DNA from: Bacteroidota bacterium
GTDB taxonomy: Bacteria; Bacteroidota; Ignavibacteria; Ignavibacteriales; Melioribacteraceae
NCBI GenBank assembly: GCA_023397505.1
Contig: JAEWUC010000003.1
Location: 372,001-436,000 of the forward strand
Direction of reading: 5' to 3'
DNA length: 64,000 nt
The stretch's first letter is position 1. Each line of letters starts with the position of its first letter. A model generated the notes under the pieces. It saw only the letters and a program-made list of their open reading frames with translations, was not told the DNA's origin and ran no database searches. This document shows positions 18,342 through 27,518 of the stretch, one piece after another. The position numbers and the translations under genes are program-made.

Positions 18342-18986
18342 TTAAAATGTATAAGTAATGCCGAGATTAATGCCAACGTTCAAAGAATTCATAGATACAT
18401 TTTCATTGTTACCCGGGTTAAATATTTTTTTCCCGTTTGAGGATTCAGGTTCACCCGGGAAATCATAACGTAAATTCAGACCAATCAAAGCAAATAAATT
18501 TTTACCGAGTTGGGTATTTCCTTCGGTTTTAATCACAAATCCGAAGCCCGATGCGCTGTAATCAGTCTTCGAAATAATTTTCTCCTCGAGTGAAATATAT
18601 CTGTACCCAAAACCACCGCCGAACTTAATTTTATATCCGCTGCCGGGTAAAACATAATATGCAAGAATTGATGGGCGATGATGTAAATATGAAATTTCAT
18701 AAACTCCGCCGGGCCCGGCAGAAGAATTGTACGAATCAATTTGGATTCCGTATTCAAATCCCATTTGAAAATTTTCCGATATTAAATAACCAACCTCGCC
18801 TGAGAAATTTATTGCTGTTGAAAATGAAGATAATTTATTCCCAGTTTGCGTATAGGTATAATTAACATAATCGCGGTACGATGGCGCATATTTTAGATCC
18901 AAGCCCATTGACATACTTAAATCCCATTGTGCATTTGATGAAATAAACGGACAACAAATTAAAACCAAGAGTATAATTTTTTTCAT
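18342..18986 (-). CDS. Outer-membrane beta-barrel protein (OmpW/OMP_b-brl-like)
   Basis: 214 residues. The signal peptide MKKIILLVLICCPFISSNAQ is followed by alternating hydrophobic strands ending in aromatic residues (SGEVGYLISENFQMGFEYGIQI, PSILAYYVLPG, FALIGLNLRYDF). The last strand is NVGINLGITYTF with a C-terminal Phe, the usual BAM recognition end. This is the pattern of a small 8-strand barrel. Its start overlaps the stop of the flippase-like gene by 4 nt. Ligand unknown. Confidence 0.75.
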   Translation of the reverse strand: MKKIILLVLICCPFISSNAQWDLSMSMGLDLKYAPSYRDYVNYTYTQTGNKLSSFSTAINFSGEVGYLISENFQMGFEYGIQIDSYNSSAGPGGVYEISYLHHRPSILAYYVLPGSGYKIKFGGGFGYRYISLEEKIISKTDYSASGFGFVIKTEGNTQLGKNLFALIGLNLRYDFPGEPESSNGKKIFNPGNNENVSMNSLNVGINLGITYTF

Positions 18987-20056
18987 TTTTCACCAATCGT
19001 TGAATTGAAAACCGAGAAGAAATTTTCTTTACTCGCACCCTCGCGTCCGCGTTTTTTGTTTATAAAGTAAACTAGGAAAACTGTGGATAAAATAAAAACA
19101 ACATACTGAATGAAGTGAGAAAGTATTGCATATGCAGCACTTATTTCAACACCAAAACTATATAGTTCCGAAAGAACAAAAATTGAAATGATATGATATG
19201 AGCCAGTGCCGCCCGGGGTCGGAATTAAAACTCCGTAAGCGCTGATAGCCATAAAAACCCACGCCATTGTAAAATTCACATCTCCCATTTTTTCCATGCC
19301 GAGCATAAAAAAACCTACATATGTATTTAATGCATAGAATACAAAAATCAATACTGTATAAAATAAAATACTTAAGATGCTTGAAGCGCCTTTTATACTT
19401 GAAAGTCCTTCTATAAGCGTTGACAATATTTCGGAAAATTTAGCGGACATTTTAGGAAAAACGCGATCAGTAAATTTTAAAATTACTACCGTGAATGTTT
19501 TCTGAAACTTAACAAGAAGAAATAGAAATACTATTAAAACAAGTATTATGAAAAACCCGACCATGAGAGAGGGTTTAAGCCATGTTATTTCACTATATAA
19601 ATTACCCGAATAAAGGTAAACACTTATCAATGATGCAATTGCGAATGATGCAATATCAATAACGCGCTCTACAACAACAGTACCGAGCATTGTTGTTCTA
19701 GAAACGTTTTCCCATTTGCCTAGGAACAATCCCCTGTACAATTCGCCCAATCGTGGAATAACGCAATTAACACCGTAACCGATCATTAATGCACCAAATA
19801 AATTCAATTTGGATGCATCCGGTTTTACAGGCTTTATCATCACTTTCCAACGTAGGGCACGAAAATAATGCGAGAGATAAAAAACAACAATATAAATAAC
19901 CAGCCAAACAATTGACGTATTAGCAATTTGCGAAAACGATTGATTCAAATCGATGTTGCGGAATGCCAGGTATAAAAATAAAAAAGTTATTACAACGGGT
20001 AACAAATACCCGGCAAGTTTCCGTAAAGATTTTTTATTTCGGCTATCGGAGGTCAA
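18983..20056 (-). CDS. Lysylphosphatidylglycerol synthetase-type membrane flippase domain protein (UPF0104)
   Basis: 357 residues, about eight TM helices. Family marks are the N-terminal LAFRNIDLNQSF, the LRALRW-like YLSHYFRALRWKVMIKP, and YGVNCVIPRLGELYRGLFLG and TPGGTGSYH, all typical of the LPG_synthase_TM/AglD2 family. There is no C-terminal synthetase domain, so lipid transport or a glycan-related role is more likely than aminoacyl-lipid synthesis. No ATG exists near the N-terminus. The most plausible start is TTG 20056, overlapping the lolA stop by 14 nt. A GTG at 20128 would add 24 residues overlapping lolA. Confidence 0.82.
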   Translation of the reverse strand: MTSDSRNKKSLRKLAGYLLPVVITFLFLYLAFRNIDLNQSFSQIANTSIVWLVIYIVVFYLSHYFRALRWKVMIKPVKPDASKLNLFGALMIGYGVNCVIPRLGELYRGLFLGKWENVSRTTMLGTVVVERVIDIASFAIASLISVYLYSGNLYSEITWLKPSLMVGFFIILVLIVFLFLLVKFQKTFTVVILKFTDRVFPKMSAKFSEILSTLIEGLSSIKGASSILSILFYTVLIFVFYALNTYVGFFMLGMEKMGDVNFTMAWVFMAISAYGVLIPTPGGTGSYHIISIFVLSELYSFGVEISAAYAILSHFIQYVVFILSTVFLVYFINKKRGREGASKENFFSVFNSTIGEK

Positions 20057-20687
20057 TAATTTTAATTCCTTTAGGCGGAGTAAAACTAAATTTAGAATCA
20101 GCGATATCTTGATCGACTTTAATTGCACTCAATTGAAAAACATATTTTGCATCAGCGAGATCAATAATTTCCATTCGCGAAATCATGTCATCGCTGCTTT
20201 TCCAAATTTTTGCACTTTTAAAATCTATGTAATTTTCTTTCGGAACAAGTTCAATTATTTCGTCCTTCCCTTTTTCATTGCCGACATATTTAACCTTACA
20301 CAAAGCCGGATAATCAAAAATATAACGCTCAAGTGAAAAGGAAGTCGGTTCATCGCTGAAATTACTAATTACCACACGCTTTAAACGAGCGTCGTAATTC
20401 CAGACTGTTGTTCCGTCGGAAATAATGCTGCCGCTTTTTAATTCAACAGCGAATTTGTTTTTACGCTTATAAAAAAATTTACCCGATAATTTTCCGTTCT
20501 GCTGTCCTTCGGGATCGGAAATTGTTTGTGTAAAATCCGCGTTAAAATTATTTATCGATTTAAATTTATTCTGAATTTTTTTAAGTATATCATTCCCGCT
20601 TTGCGCATTAACATTGACTGACAATAATAGTAGAAAAAATAATGAAGATGCAAAAATACCAATTGCATTGATTTTACTGATCGTCAT
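20043..20687 (-). CDS. lolA: Outer-membrane lipoprotein carrier protein LolA-like
   Basis: 214 residues from ATG 20687, which begins a clean signal peptide (MTISKINAIGIFASSLFF, cleaved after VNVNA-QS). The mature part matches the LolA fold: ILKKIQNKFKSINNFNADFTQ, GKLSGKFFYKRKNKFAVEL, DGTTVWNYDARLKRV and a final FSFTPPKGIKIIDL. LolA ferries lipoproteins across the periplasm, consistent with the lipoproteins in this window. An ATG at 20789 in ATGA overlap with the ftsK stop is in frame. It would place 34 residues, encoded by a CGCAAAG-type repeat, before the signal peptide; I consider that extension unlikely. Confidence 0.85.
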   Translation of the reverse strand: MTISKINAIGIFASSLFFLLLLSVNVNAQSGNDILKKIQNKFKSINNFNADFTQTISDPEGQQNGKLSGKFFYKRKNKFAVELKSGSIISDGTTVWNYDARLKRVVISNFSDEPTSFSLERYIFDYPALCKVKYVGNEKGKDEIIELVPKENYIDFKSAKIWKSSDDMISRMEIIDLADAKYVFQLSAIKVDQDIADSKFSFTPPKGIKIIDLR

Positions 20688-20699
20688 TACGTTTACTTT

Positions 20700-20770
20700 G
20701 TTTTCTTTGCTATAAATTATTTCACGCAAGTCCCGCAAAGGTTTTACCAAGACCGCAAAAAGTTTACATG
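20700..20770 (-). repeat. Degenerate CTTTGCG-type intergenic repeat between ftsK and lolA
   Basis: On the minus strand the gap reads as spaced copies of a CTTTGCG-like heptamer (CTTTTTGCGG, CCTTTGCGGG, CTTGCGTGAA, TAGCAAAG). Similar CTTTGCG strings are known as dispersed intergenic repeats in many Bacteroidota-group genomes. It is open in the lolA frame by chance or drift. Confidence 0.5.
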
Positions 20771-20785
20771 AAATATTTTTCATTT

Positions 20786-23269
20786 TCATAATGATCTTAA
20801 AATAGTTTCTAGTTGTTCTTCACTGTCAACAATAACTTCACGCGCTTTACTTCCTTCCGAGGGTCCGACAATTCCTGCTTGTTCAAGTTGATCCACAATT
20901 CTCGCGGCGCGGCTGTAGCCGAGTTTCAATCTTCGCTGAAGTAATGAAACAGAACCCTGCTGATGCCTTACAATTACGCGTGCGGCTTCTTCAAACATTG
21001 GGTCGAGATCTGAAAGGAAATCTCCCATCTCGGCTTTTTTCTTCTCAAACATCGACGGCAGAAAATATCTTTTTGAAAATCCCTTTTGCAGATAAATAAA
21101 ATTTGTAACCTTTTCAACTTCTTCTGTAGAAATAAATGCATTTTGAATGCGGATTGGTTTCGGCATTCCCCCAGGTAAAAACAACATATCTCCGCTGCCG
21201 AGTAATTGTTCTGCGCCGTTCATATCAAGAATTGTACGTGAATCGATTTTAGTTGCAACCTGGTATGCAATCCTTGCACTGAAGTTTGCTTTGATTACGC
21301 CTGTAATTACATTAACAGATGGGCGTTGAGTCGCAAGTATTAAATGGATTCCCACTGCGCGTGCGAGCTGAGCCAAACGCGCAATTGGCTCCTCAACTTC
21401 TTTGCCCGATGTTATCATCAAATCCGCAAGTTCATCAATAACAACAACTATGTACGGCATTTTATAGTGCTTCATTTCATCCGTGTCTTTCGGGCGCGAT
21501 TTCGGGTTCATTACTTTTTTATTGTAATCAACAATATTCCTAACACCTATCTTCGCAAGTTTATCGTAGCGCTTTTCCATTTCATATTCAACTGCTTTTA
21601 AAACGAGTAAAGCATTGGACGGATTGGTAATGATTTCTTCTTCAAGATCGGGCGAAACGGCAAGAAAATGTTTATTCAATTTTTTATAAAAAGAAAGCTC
21701 TATTTTTTTAGGATCAACAATAACAAACTTAACATCGGAAGGATGCTTTGCGTAAATCAAACTTGCGAGAATCATATTTATACCAACGCTTTTTCCCGAA
21801 CCTGTAGCACCGGCAATTAACATGTGAGGCATTTTTGCAAGATCGGTAACGTAAACATCCCCGGCAATAGTTTTGCCCAAAGCTAGTGGAAGTTCGGCTT
21901 TAGCTTCGCTGATTTTTTTTAATACAGAACTAGCACGAACCATTGTAGAAGATGCGTTCGGGATTTCAACACCTATTGCACTTTTACCCGGTATTGGCGC
22001 AATAATTCTTATTCCCCGTGCCGCCAATGCTAAAGCGATATCATGTTCAAGACTTACAATACGGCTAATCTTTACACCGGGTGCCGGTACAATTTCATAC
22101 AAAGTTACAACTGGTCCGGGCGTTACGGTAATATCGTCTATTTGAATATCGAATAATGCGAGTTTATCTTTTAACAAAGCCGCGTTGCGTTTTAATTCCG
22201 CTTCGTCAACTTTAACTTCTTCATCGCCGGGCGGAATTAATAAGTTTAGCGTGGGCGGATTATATCTTAATTCTTCATCCCACTGTTCAGGCAAAGTCGC
22301 TTCAACATCTTTATCAATAGCCGGAATAATATCATCGTCATCATTTTTTGGTTTATCTGTTTTCTTTATTTTTTTAGTTTCTTCTTCCTTGCCAAAATCC
22401 GGCGTAATTAATTTTTCAGGTTCTTCTTTTTTAACAATCCGAATTTTTGTTACAGGTTCTACCGGTTTTTCTTCAACCTCTTCAATTATATCTTCATCAT
22501 TTTTAAATAGACTCTTTAATTTCTTCTCTTTTCTTAAACTTATAATTTTTTCAAGATTCTCTTCAGGTTTTTCCTCACCAGGTTTTTTGATTGTAATTTC
22601 TTCATCATCTTCCTGCTCGTCTTTGCCTTTGAATAAATCCATTATATAATTCATGATTGAGCTGAAGCGGATATCAAATGATATGATCAACGTAACAGCC
22701 ATTGCCGCAGATAGAAAAATTATGCTGCCGAGTCCGCCTAGTAAACGGCTTACCGCAGTGCCGAGAAACAATCCGATGTTGCCGGATAATTCATATACAT
22801 CGGAGAATAGAGCAATCTCCGGTGTGAATTGCAGCATTCCGAAAAATGCCGAGATAAGCAAACCCATTACAAACAAAAAATTTGTTACATAAACGGAAAG
22901 TTTGTATTCTTTTCCGGCTAAAACCGTGTAACCCCATATAAACATTATAACAGGAAAAATTAGGGAGAAATAACCGATTGTAGCATGAATGAAAAAGAAA
23001 GAAATGTATGCCCCAAAAATTCCAAGCCAGTTGTGCGTTGAAGCGGCTTTTTCAGTCAATTCCGCATTTGGACGAAAGACGCCGAATAGATCCGTGAATT
23101 TATACGAGAAAGATGATTCATCATATCGAGAATAAGAAAGAATGCTTAAAAAGATTAGCAGCGCTAAAACAATAAGAAATATTCCAAGCAGTTTTTTTTT
23201 CTTCTTTGGAGAAAAAACAAAATATTCTTTATCGCTTGAGTTATTGTTCTTGTTATTTTTTTTTGCCAT
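20786..23269 (-). CDS. ftsK: DNA translocase FtsK/SpoIIIE
   Basis: 827 residues. Four to five TM helices lie in the first ~200 residues, followed by an acidic/Lys-rich linker (~210-340). The alpha-beta motor domain has Walker A GATGSGKS at 487-494, Walker B IVVVIDELADLM and ILATQRPSVNVITG. The C-terminal winged-helix gamma domain has GSVSLLQRRLKLGYSRAARIVDQLE, which reads KOPS/SRS polarity motifs. It pumps DNA at the septum and activates Xer recombination; xerD lies at 5.6 kb. Starts with ATG 23269. Confidence 0.97.
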   Translation of the reverse strand: MAKKNNKNNNSSDKEYFVFSPKKKKKLLGIFLIVLALLIFLSILSYSRYDESSFSYKFTDLFGVFRPNAELTEKAASTHNWLGIFGAYISFFFIHATIGYFSLIFPVIMFIWGYTVLAGKEYKLSVYVTNFLFVMGLLISAFFGMLQFTPEIALFSDVYELSGNIGLFLGTAVSRLLGGLGSIIFLSAAMAVTLIISFDIRFSSIMNYIMDLFKGKDEQEDDEEITIKKPGEEKPEENLEKIISLRKEKKLKSLFKNDEDIIEEVEEKPVEPVTKIRIVKKEEPEKLITPDFGKEEETKKIKKTDKPKNDDDDIIPAIDKDVEATLPEQWDEELRYNPPTLNLLIPPGDEEVKVDEAELKRNAALLKDKLALFDIQIDDITVTPGPVVTLYEIVPAPGVKISRIVSLEHDIALALAARGIRIIAPIPGKSAIGVEIPNASSTMVRASSVLKKISEAKAELPLALGKTIAGDVYVTDLAKMPHMLIAGATGSGKSVGINMILASLIYAKHPSDVKFVIVDPKKIELSFYKKLNKHFLAVSPDLEEEIITNPSNALLVLKAVEYEMEKRYDKLAKIGVRNIVDYNKKVMNPKSRPKDTDEMKHYKMPYIVVVIDELADLMITSGKEVEEPIARLAQLARAVGIHLILATQRPSVNVITGVIKANFSARIAYQVATKIDSRTILDMNGAEQLLGSGDMLFLPGGMPKPIRIQNAFISTEEVEKVTNFIYLQKGFSKRYFLPSMFEKKKAEMGDFLSDLDPMFEEAARVIVRHQQGSVSLLQRRLKLGYSRAARIVDQLEQAGIVGPSEGSKAREVIVDSEEQLETILRSL

Positions 23270-23295
23270 TTACCTAAAACCCGGTTTTCACATTA

Positions 23296-24033
23296 TTAAG
23301 AATTGCCATCCGGTTCAAGTTTTTTTATTACACCGGCTGAGAAATAAGGGATAATATCGGTAGTTCCTATTTTAGCGCATTCATCGATATCTTGCTCAAA
23401 GCCATTTTCTATCAAAAGTTTCCCGTGGTCCGTTTTGCTCAACATCTTCTCAATACTTTTGCCGGAAAATTTATATAACGTAACGCTTGCATGTGCTGAA
23501 TCCGAAATCACAACATTCTTTTTTAGCAATTGTATTTCCGAAACTATATTACCCGCACAAATAGCGTCTTCAAGATTAAAACCGCCGTTCGTTCCTGCGC
23601 ATATTATTTCAACATCTTTTTTGAGTGAAACAAGATGGTTTACAATAGCCGGTAGATTATTAAAACAAGCTGAAAAAAGATTTTCACAAAACTTAGCTTT
23701 AACAAAACTCTTACTTCCGTTTGTTGTGTAAAGTATTATAGATTTACCTGCGACAATCTCAGGTTTGTATTCAGCTGGTGAATTGCCGAGAGTGAACCCT
23801 TCAACTTTTTTCGTATTTCTTTCACCGCATAATAATGTTTGACTTCGGAACGCATCGCCGGAAATTTTCATTGCAAAATCTACTGTACTAACCGGGATAA
23901 CCTCTTTTGCCCCATTTGTAAGCGCAGTAGCAATTACAGTTGTTGCACGGAGTACGTCAATTACAATTGCCGTCTTTCCGGTAAAATATAATTCATCGAG
24001 ATGCTGACTTGAAAATAATACGTTAATATTCAT
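23296..24033 (-). CDS. comB: Probable 2-phosphosulfolactate phosphatase ComB
   Basis: 245 residues. The family signatures are TAIVIDVLRATTVIATALTNGA near the N-terminus, LLCGERN, GFTLGNSPAEY, LYTTNGSKSF and EIICAGTNGGFNLEDAICAG. These cover the magnesium-binding acidic residues of ComB. In methanogens ComB makes sulfolactate for coenzyme M. Many bacteria have ComB without the rest of that pathway, and none is visible here. It follows gcvT after one base. Biological substrate uncertain. Confidence 0.9.
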   Translation of the reverse strand: MNINVLFSSQHLDELYFTGKTAIVIDVLRATTVIATALTNGAKEVIPVSTVDFAMKISGDAFRSQTLLCGERNTKKVEGFTLGNSPAEYKPEIVAGKSIILYTTNGSKSFVKAKFCENLFSACFNNLPAIVNHLVSLKKDVEIICAGTNGGFNLEDAICAGNIVSEIQLLKKNVVISDSAHASVTLYKFSGKSIEKMLSKTDHGKLLIENGFEQDIDECAKIGTTDIIPYFSAGVIKKLEPDGNS

Positions 24034-24034
24034 T

Positions 24035-25117
24035 TTAGTTTTTCACAAAGGGGAGTTTAGTAACAACTGCCGGAACTTCTTTTCCCCTGATTAAAAAATT
24101 TATAGGAATTCCCTCTTTTGCATATTCTATTTCAACATAACCGAGCGCTATTGCTTTATCAAGAATTGGACTTACAGTTCCGCTAGTAATCTGTCCTATC
24201 CTTTTTCCGTTTACGGTTAAATCGTAACCGTGGCGCGGGAAAGCTTTATCGTCGGAAATTATCGGAACAAGTTTTCTTTTCAATCCATCTTCTTTTTGTT
24301 TTACCAAAACATCTTTCGCAATGAATGAATCTTTTTTCAATTTGGTAATCCAGCCGAGTCCCGCTTCCAATGGATTTGTTGTTTGGTCAATATCGTTACC
24401 GTATAAACAAAATCCCATTTCAAGCCGCAGTGAATCACGTGCGCCTAAACCAACAGGTTGAATATTAAATTCTTTACCTGCTTCGAACAAATCATTCCAA
24501 ATTTTCTCTGCAATTGCCTCATCGCCTTTGAAATATAATTCATATCCAAGTTCGCCGGTATAGCCGGTACGTGAGACAATCATGTCAACACCCGATACCT
24601 TTGCTGCGAAGAAATGATAATATTCCAATTCAAGTTTGCGGCTGCAAATTTTTTGAAGCGTATCTTTAGATTTCGGACCTTGCACAGCCAACAATGAATA
24701 TTCGTCGCTTTCGTCGATCAATTGAACACCGAATTTGTTATTCAGTTTCATCCATTCGAAATCTTTATCCTTGTTTGATGCGTTAACAACAAGCATAAAT
24801 TCATTTTCGCTGATGCGATAAACCAAAAGATCATCAACAATACCGCCGTCGGGATAACACATTGCGGAGTATTGTACTCGTCCCCCGGTTAACAAAGATG
24901 CATCGTTAACGGTTATGTGCTGAACAAAAGCGAGAGCTTTTTCGCCCCGGACAAATATTTCGCCCATGTGCGAAACATCGAACACTCCAACCGAGTTACG
25001 CACTGCTTTGTGTTCTGCAATTATTGATGAATATTGAATCGGCATCTTGTAGCCGGCAAAATCAACTAATTTTGCGCCAAGTTTTTCATGTACGGAATTA
25101 AATTTTGTCTTTTTCAT
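24035..25117 (-). CDS. gcvT: Glycine cleavage system aminomethyltransferase (T protein)
   Basis: 360 residues, normal length. Clear motifs are LVDFAGYKMPIQYSS, VGVFDVSHMGEIFVRG, the folate-site region DDLLVYRISENEFMLVVNAS, SRTGYTGELGYELYF and GLGARDSLRLEMGFCLYGND. GcvT releases ammonia and passes the methylene group from the H-protein lipoyl arm to tetrahydrofolate. Genes for the P, H and L proteins are not in the window. Starts 6 nt after the transaldolase-like gene. Confidence 0.96.
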   Translation of the reverse strand: MKKTKFNSVHEKLGAKLVDFAGYKMPIQYSSIIAEHKAVRNSVGVFDVSHMGEIFVRGEKALAFVQHITVNDASLLTGGRVQYSAMCYPDGGIVDDLLVYRISENEFMLVVNASNKDKDFEWMKLNNKFGVQLIDESDEYSLLAVQGPKSKDTLQKICSRKLELEYYHFFAAKVSGVDMIVSRTGYTGELGYELYFKGDEAIAEKIWNDLFEAGKEFNIQPVGLGARDSLRLEMGFCLYGNDIDQTTNPLEAGLGWITKLKKDSFIAKDVLVKQKEDGLKRKLVPIISDDKAFPRHGYDLTVNGKRIGQITSGTVSPILDKAIALGYVEIEYAKEGIPINFLIRGKEVPAVVTKLPFVKN

Positions 25118-25123
25118 TTTCTT

Positions 25124-25768
25124 CTATTGTTGTGATTTTTTCCAGTCGCTTAAAAACTTTTCAAGACCAATATCAGTCAACGGATGTTTAAACAATCGTT
25201 CAATAACATCGAAAGGAATTGTGCAGACATCCGCACCCATCAAGCCGGCTTCAACAATATGCAAAGGATGGCGTATGCTTGCAACCAAAACCTGCGTTTG
25301 AAAATTGTAATTTCTATAAATTGTAACAATCTGCGAAATCAAATCCATACCATCGTGACTTATATCATCCAATCTACCGACGAAGGGGGAAATATAAGTC
25401 GCGCCTGCTTTTGCTGCTAGTATTGCCTGCGATGCGGAGAAACAAAGCGTAACATTAGTTTTGATTCCCCTTTCGGTCAATGTTTTTACTGCTTTAATTC
25501 CTTCTTTAATAAGAGGAACTTTTACAACAATGTTTTTGTGAATTTTTGCAAGTTCATCGGCTTCTTTAAGAATTCCGTTGTAATCGGTTGAAACAACTTC
25601 TGCGCTGATAGGTCCATCGACAATTTTTATAATCTCATTTAAAAGTTCTTTGAAGTTTTTTCCCTCTTTTGCAACAAGTGAAGGATTTGTTGTAACGCCG
25701 TCCAATAAACCGTATGAAGCAGCTTCTTTTATTTGATCTATATTTGCGGAATCGATGAAAAATTTCAT
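25124..25768 (-). CDS. fsa: Transaldolase/fructose-6-phosphate aldolase family protein (TalC/MipB type)
   Basis: 214 residues, the short form of the transaldolase family. It starts MKFFIDSANIDQIKEA and has DGVTTNPSLVAKEGK. The Schiff-base lysine is K83 in VVKVPLIKEG, followed by TNVTLCFSASQAILAAKAGATYISPFVGRLDD. The enzyme interconverts or cleaves C6/C7 sugar phosphates in the pentose phosphate network, which connects with the phosphoketolase at 46-48 kb. Whether it acts as transaldolase or as F6P aldolase cannot be decided from sequence alone. Confidence 0.92.
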   Translation of the reverse strand: MKFFIDSANIDQIKEAASYGLLDGVTTNPSLVAKEGKNFKELLNEIIKIVDGPISAEVVSTDYNGILKEADELAKIHKNIVVKVPLIKEGIKAVKTLTERGIKTNVTLCFSASQAILAAKAGATYISPFVGRLDDISHDGMDLISQIVTIYRNYNFQTQVLVASIRHPLHIVEAGLMGADVCTIPFDVIERLFKHPLTDIGLEKFLSDWKKSQQ

Positions 25769-25814
25769 AATTCTTTCTCCTTAAAAAACTAATTCTTGGC
25801 GGGTAAATTATGAA

Positions 25815-25849
25815 AAATTAGGGACATAATTACGCATGCATTATGTCCC
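25815..25849 (-). terminator. Hairpin terminator after rng
   Basis: Perfect 10-bp stem GGGACATAAT/ATTATGTCCC with a 9-nt loop begins 9 nt past the rng stop. On the minus strand it is followed by CTAATTTTTC. It sits just upstream of the transaldolase gene. Confidence 0.65.
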
Positions 25850-25857
25850 AAAATTTA

Positions 25858-27474
25858 TTATGCAAAATCTTCCGTTAAATCTTCGCCGGATTTTGTAGAT
25901 AATATCCTGAAAGTTTGCGGGCTGATTTTTTCATCCTGATCAAGTTTAATGCGGATAAAATATTTGAATTGAATTTTTGTTAAAGTGGAAATAAATCCTT
26001 CCTTCATGTTTTTACCGAGCGAAGGATGAACTTTTAAAGTTATCGACTTTACTTTGCCTTCCAGTTTGTATCTCTTCAACCACTTTTCAATTTCATGGAT
26101 TTGATTTGATTTTTTAACCAGCAATCCTGTTCCTTGACAGTACGGACAAGCTTCGTTCATTGATTGAACAATATTTTCGCGTACACGCTCGCGTGTAATT
26201 TGCATCAAACCGAATTCGGTCATCGGAAGCATCGCGGTTTTTGCGCGGTCCTTTTTAAATTCTTTTTTAAGCTCGTCGTAAATTTTCTTCCGGTTTTTTT
26301 CATCTTCAAGATCAATAAAATCAACAACAATCAAACCGCCTATATCGCGCATACGTAACTGACGAACAATTTCTCGCGAAGCTTCTAGATCTGTTTTAAG
26401 TGAATTTAATTCTTGCTCTTTTTTAGCGGCATATCTTCCGCTGTTTACATCAATTACCGTCATTGCTTCGGTGTGTTCAATTACTATATGTCCACCGCTC
26501 GGCATTGGAACTTTACGTCCCATCAAGGTTTTGATTTGTTCTTCAATTCTGAAAGCTTCAAATATCGGTTCTTCGCCTTTATAAAATTCTATTCTATCTA
26601 AAAGTGCAGGCTGAATAAATTGAACATAGTTGCGTATTTCTTTCCATAATTTTTTTGAATCTACAAAAACCTTTGACACATCCGGTGAAAACAAATCACG
26701 GATAACACTGATTGTTGTACTTAAATCTTTATAAAGAAGTGTCGGCGGGTCCATCTTCTTTGCGTCTTCTTCAAGATCGTGCCAAATTTTTACAAGATAC
26801 TTTAAATCAGCAGAAAGCGATTCATCGTTTTGATCTTTGGCCGCGGTTCTAATTATTAATCCGCAATCTTTCGGCAGAATACCGCGGGCAATTCTTCTTA
26901 ATCTTTTGCGTTCGCGGAAATCGCTTATTTTTTTTGATACACCGATTTTATTATCCATCGGAAGCAGAACGCAAAATCTTCCCGGTATAGAAATAGAAGA
27001 CGTTACACGAACACCTTTATCTTTAACAGGTTCTTTTAATATCTGAATAAGAATTTCCTGCCCTTTGTGAAGTTTTGTGGTTTGTCTTTCTCTGTATTCA
27101 TGCTTAGAGTTTATATCTGCAGGTTTTCTAATTTCCAACGTGGGTTGGTTTCCGTTTTCAGCGACGGGTTCGGTTTTAACTTCCTGCTGTGGTGATTCAT
27201 CATCATCATCGTCGTCGTCATCAAAAATACCTTGAAGCGCTTCCGTCCGTTCGCCAATGTCGGAAAAATGAAGGAAGGCATCGTGTTTCATACCTATATC
27301 TATAAATGCTGCGCGAATGCCGGGTAATACCCTGGCTACTCTTCCGAGGTGAACATCTCCAACCATCCTCGCTTTTTCTGGATGATCTACAAAAAAGTCA
27401 ACAAGGTTATTGTCTTCTGTTATCGCAACTCTGTTTTGAGTTGTAGAAGAACTTATAATAATTTCTTTGTTCAT
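25858..27474 (-). CDS. rng: Ribonuclease E/G family (RNase G type)
   Basis: 538 residues. The N-terminal S1 domain (KARMVGDVHLGRVARVLPGIRAAFIDIG) carries an unusual insertion with eight consecutive Asp (about 88-95) and a Pro/Glu-rich linker. The catalytic RNase domain has the metal-binding aspartates in MTVIDVNSGRY and GGLIVVDFIDLED. The zinc-link motif CPYCQGTG lies near 450. It cleaves AU-rich single-stranded RNA in mRNA decay and rRNA maturation. No long RNase E scaffold tail is present. Confidence 0.93.
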   Translation of the reverse strand: MNKEIIISSSTTQNRVAITEDNNLVDFFVDHPEKARMVGDVHLGRVARVLPGIRAAFIDIGMKHDAFLHFSDIGERTEALQGIFDDDDDDDDESPQQEVKTEPVAENGNQPTLEIRKPADINSKHEYRERQTTKLHKGQEILIQILKEPVKDKGVRVTSSISIPGRFCVLLPMDNKIGVSKKISDFRERKRLRRIARGILPKDCGLIIRTAAKDQNDESLSADLKYLVKIWHDLEEDAKKMDPPTLLYKDLSTTISVIRDLFSPDVSKVFVDSKKLWKEIRNYVQFIQPALLDRIEFYKGEEPIFEAFRIEEQIKTLMGRKVPMPSGGHIVIEHTEAMTVIDVNSGRYAAKKEQELNSLKTDLEASREIVRQLRMRDIGGLIVVDFIDLEDEKNRKKIYDELKKEFKKDRAKTAMLPMTEFGLMQITRERVRENIVQSMNEACPYCQGTGLLVKKSNQIHEIEKWLKRYKLEGKVKSITLKVHPSLGKNMKEGFISTLTKIQFKYFIRIKLDQDEKISPQTFRILSTKSGEDLTEDFA

Positions 27475-27518
27475 TTAAAAACTCTTTATGCTTAGGAATT
27501 CTATTCCAAAAAGTTATT

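Noticed and set aside
22185..22649. 154-codon Ser-rich frame antisense to the ftsK linker
   Set aside because: Ser-rich composition is the complement of the Glu/Lys-rich linker codons of ftsK.
27206..27230. Run of eight Asp codons in rng as a possible frameshift or repeat artefact
   Set aside because: Frame is intact on both sides; acidic insertions in the S1 region are plausible in this group.
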